From JABWBP01 sp964522165 (lineage in GTDB: Bacteria; Calditrichota; Calditrichia; RBG-13-44-9; J075): a stretch of DNA of 12,884 nucleotides. Of the stretch, positions 11,393 through 12,884 are shown in pieces (position 1 is the first letter of the stretch; every line of letters starts with the position of its first letter). The notes under the pieces are model-generated. The model did not search any database. It was not told where the DNA came from and saw only the letters and a program-made list of their open reading frames with translations. The DNA is taken from assembly GCA_964522165.1 (NCBI GenBank), contig CAZFVV010000145.1:1-12884 (forward strand), read 5' to 3'. Position numbers and translations under genes: made by a program.

Positions 11393-12826
11393 TCACTGCG
11401 GAAGGGGAATCTTCAGCGCCTCCAGGCACTCCCGGATCCCCTTCATGGCCTGCGCCGCGTAGTAATCGTCGTCCCCTTGCTTGCGGGCAACGCGGTAGCG
11501 GAAGCGCTCCAGGGCTTTTTCGTACTCGCCGCGCTCCTGGTAGATCACCCCTAAGTAGAGATGGGCGTCCGGGTAATCGGATAGCTCGATGGCCTTGCGG
11601 AAGTAGCGTTCCGCGTTTTCCAAATCTTTCAGCTTAAAATAGGTTACCCCGAGGTTATATTGGATGATCGCGCGCCCCGGTTGCAGGGAATCGGCTTTGA
11701 AAAACGCCCCCAACGCCTCTTGAAATTGATAGGTCGTGGTGTAATAAGTCCCCGAGAGGATCAACGCTTCCACGGAGGCGGGATTGAAGGCCAGGGCGCG
11801 GTCGATCCGCTCGCGGATTTTCGCCGCCGGAACACCCTTCACCGGCACGTGGGCGAGCAATCTTTCCACGTAGCGGGTTAAAGCGGAGGTGTTGAGGGGG
11901 CAAATGTCTAAGATACGTTCCAACAACGCCTCTTCGGATTTGAAGGGCATTTCTTTGTAACGGGAGTTGTGCAGCAGGGTCCAATTTTCCAGCACTTCGA
12001 TGTCGAAGGGGTTTTCAAAAAAAGCGATCTTCAAAAATTCTTCCGCGTCGCCATACAACTCATCGATGATGAAGCTCTCCGCGACCATATTGCTGAGCAT
12101 GAGGTCGTCGATACCCGCCTCATAGTTTTCTTTGAATCGCTGCACCAGGTAAGCCCGCGCTTCTAACGCTATCGCCTTCCAGGGATGCGGTTCTGCTTCG
12201 GAAGAAGCCCCCGGGGGCGCTTGCAGCTTCATTTGCCGGGCCTGGCGAACCCGCAGGTAATAGTACCATTGCCGGATCTCTTCATTTTCCGGGTGGTCTT
12301 GCAGCGCCCGGCGGCAGCGTTCCAGCCCGGTTTCATAATCGCCGCGGTAGAAACTGTCCCTGGCCAGCACTAAATTTTTATCCGGCAGGCCGGCCCGGTC
12401 CCCCCTTCCGGCCAGCGGAAAATCGCCGCGCAGCAGGGAGAGCGCCCGCGGAAGGGCTTGCTCAGGCGCATCGGGGGAAAATGCGACCTCGCCGAGCGGC
12501 ATGGCCTGCCCGCTGCGAAAATCGCGCCGCGAGAGGGAGAGAATATATTGCCCGTTCTGCCGCCGGATTTCCCCCATCGCCGCCTTTTCCAGCGGCAGTT
12601 TGCGGAAGATATCCTCACAGCGATCCAGGGGCGGTTGGGCGCAATCCACCCCGGCGAGGTAATTCCAGCGCTGGAGATAAAAATAATCATTAGCGCTACG
12701 GAAGGGTTCGAGGTTCGCGGAGACTTCATCCCGGAAATAGTACGCCAGCCAGCGATCCGCTTCATCGCTGGCGTAAAACAGGGTGGAATAGCGGGAGAGC
12801 AGGTGCGGCGGGGATCGGCGGCCCAC
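11393..12826 (-). CDS. TPR-repeat protein, 5' end uncertain and cut by window edge
   Basis: The frame from GTG 12826 gives 477 residues. The C-terminal half holds tetratricopeptide repeats: PASVEALILSGTYYTTTYQF, AIIQYNLGVTYFKLKDLENA with YFRKAIELSD, and DAHLYLGVIYQERGEYEKAL. An earlier repeat lies near residue 160-195 (YETGLERCRRALQDHPENEE). TPRs are protein-protein scaffolds; no enzyme motif is visible. The N-terminal 130 residues (from YASDEADRWLAYYFRDEV) are not recognised. GTG 12826 has no ribosome site and the first residues (GRRSPPH) look unnatural; the frame is also open to the window edge. A neighbouring frame encodes a convincing membrane helix just upstream, so the true protein is probably membrane-anchored and begins outside the window, with one base missing near 12810-12813. 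Confidence 0.8.
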   Translation of the reverse strand: MGRRSPPHLLSRYSTLFYASDEADRWLAYYFRDEVSANLEPFRSANDYFYLQRWNYLAGVDCAQPPLDRCEDIFRKLPLEKAAMGEIRRQNGQYILSLSRRDFRSGQAMPLGEVAFSPDAPEQALPRALSLLRGDFPLAGRGDRAGLPDKNLVLARDSFYRGDYETGLERCRRALQDHPENEEIRQWYYYLRVRQARQMKLQAPPGASSEAEPHPWKAIALEARAYLVQRFKENYEAGIDDLMLSNMVAESFIIDELYGDAEEFLKIAFFENPFDIEVLENWTLLHNSRYKEMPFKSEEALLERILDICPLNTSALTRYVERLLAHVPVKGVPAAKIRERIDRALAFNPASVEALILSGTYYTTTYQFQEALGAFFKADSLQPGRAIIQYNLGVTYFKLKDLENAERYFRKAIELSDYPDAHLYLGVIYQERGEYEKALERFRYRVARKQGDDDYYAAQAMKGIRECLEALKIPLPQ

Positions 12827-12884
12827 AAAAACAGGTATCCCGCGGTGATAATGCCCCAGGCGGCGGCAAACCAGATTTTGAAAT
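12814..12884 (-). other. Membrane-anchor coding segment in a shifted frame, likely 5' part of the TPR gene
   Basis: Read from the right edge in the frame one base off the TPR frame, the minus strand gives FKIWFAAAWGIITAGYLFLW followed by AADP. This is a typical single membrane helix with a tryptophan/aromatic border. Adding one G to the run of four at 12810-12813 (plus strand) joins it as AADPPPHLLSRYSTLFY to the TPR frame. This could be an assembly error, a real frameshift or phase variation; it cannot be decided here. Confidence 0.5.

Noticed and set aside
12370..12828. 152-codon minus-strand frame overlapping the TPR gene
   Set aside because: Beyond the short membrane-helix part at its upstream end, it is an out-of-frame reading of the TPR gene with no protein-like pattern.
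1..12884. tRNA, rRNA, riboswitch or insertion sequence
   Set aside because: Reading both strands gave no tRNA-like TTCGANNC context, no rRNA segments, no known riboswitch core and no transposase or terminal repeats.

Overview
The window reads as a chromosomal stretch from a bacterium of the Fibrobacterota-Chlorobiota-Bacteroidota (FCB) assemblage or a related candidate phylum such as Calditrichota or KSB1. This is inferred from gene content: a PorU-like C25 peptidase next to a PorV-family outer-membrane protein, a C-terminal sorting domain with a NYPNPF signature, a FlgD/type-A-like WDG...GVYF motif, and adjacent folP and cdaA genes as is common in Bacteroidota. The species cannot be named from sequence alone. 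Every convincing gene lies on the minus strand, so transcription runs from high to low coordinates.

In transcription order the layout is as follows. A TPR protein (11393-12826) is cut by the window edge; its membrane anchor appears in a different frame, so a one-base frameshift is suspected. A small type II toxin-antitoxin-like pair follows: DUF433 (11064-11303) and DUF5615 (10687-11067), overlapping by ATGA and preceded by a readable promoter, a possible operator and a Shine-Dalgarno site. Next come dihydropteroate synthase folP (9441-10625) and diadenylate cyclase cdaA (8484-9290). Then comes a 1,679-residue PorU-like sortase/protease (3322-8361) followed by a PorV-like barrel protein (2188-3249), and a fibronectin-type lipoprotein (1354-2118). 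After a 288-base spacer with a possible promoter come a small SLBB-domain export protein (583-1065) and the start of a secreted or outer-membrane protein (1-507), truncated at the left edge. The part from PorU to position 1 is therefore an envelope and secretion block.

The most unusual signal is in the spacers. Directly after the stop codons of folP, cdaA and porV there are arrays of degenerate 7-base units, and after porU a pair of 10-base units. Each array uses its own word (GCGTAAT, GCAAAGT/GCAAAAT, GCCAATT, GCAAATT), yet they share the period (7, except after porU), the location and a loose grammar GC-N-W-A-W-T. Two of them fold into long hairpins. They recall the heptanucleotide STRR repeats of cyanobacteria, but with a different word at each locus. 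folP also contains a perfect 17-base inverted repeat inside its coding region. No tRNA, rRNA, CRISPR array or insertion sequence was recognised.
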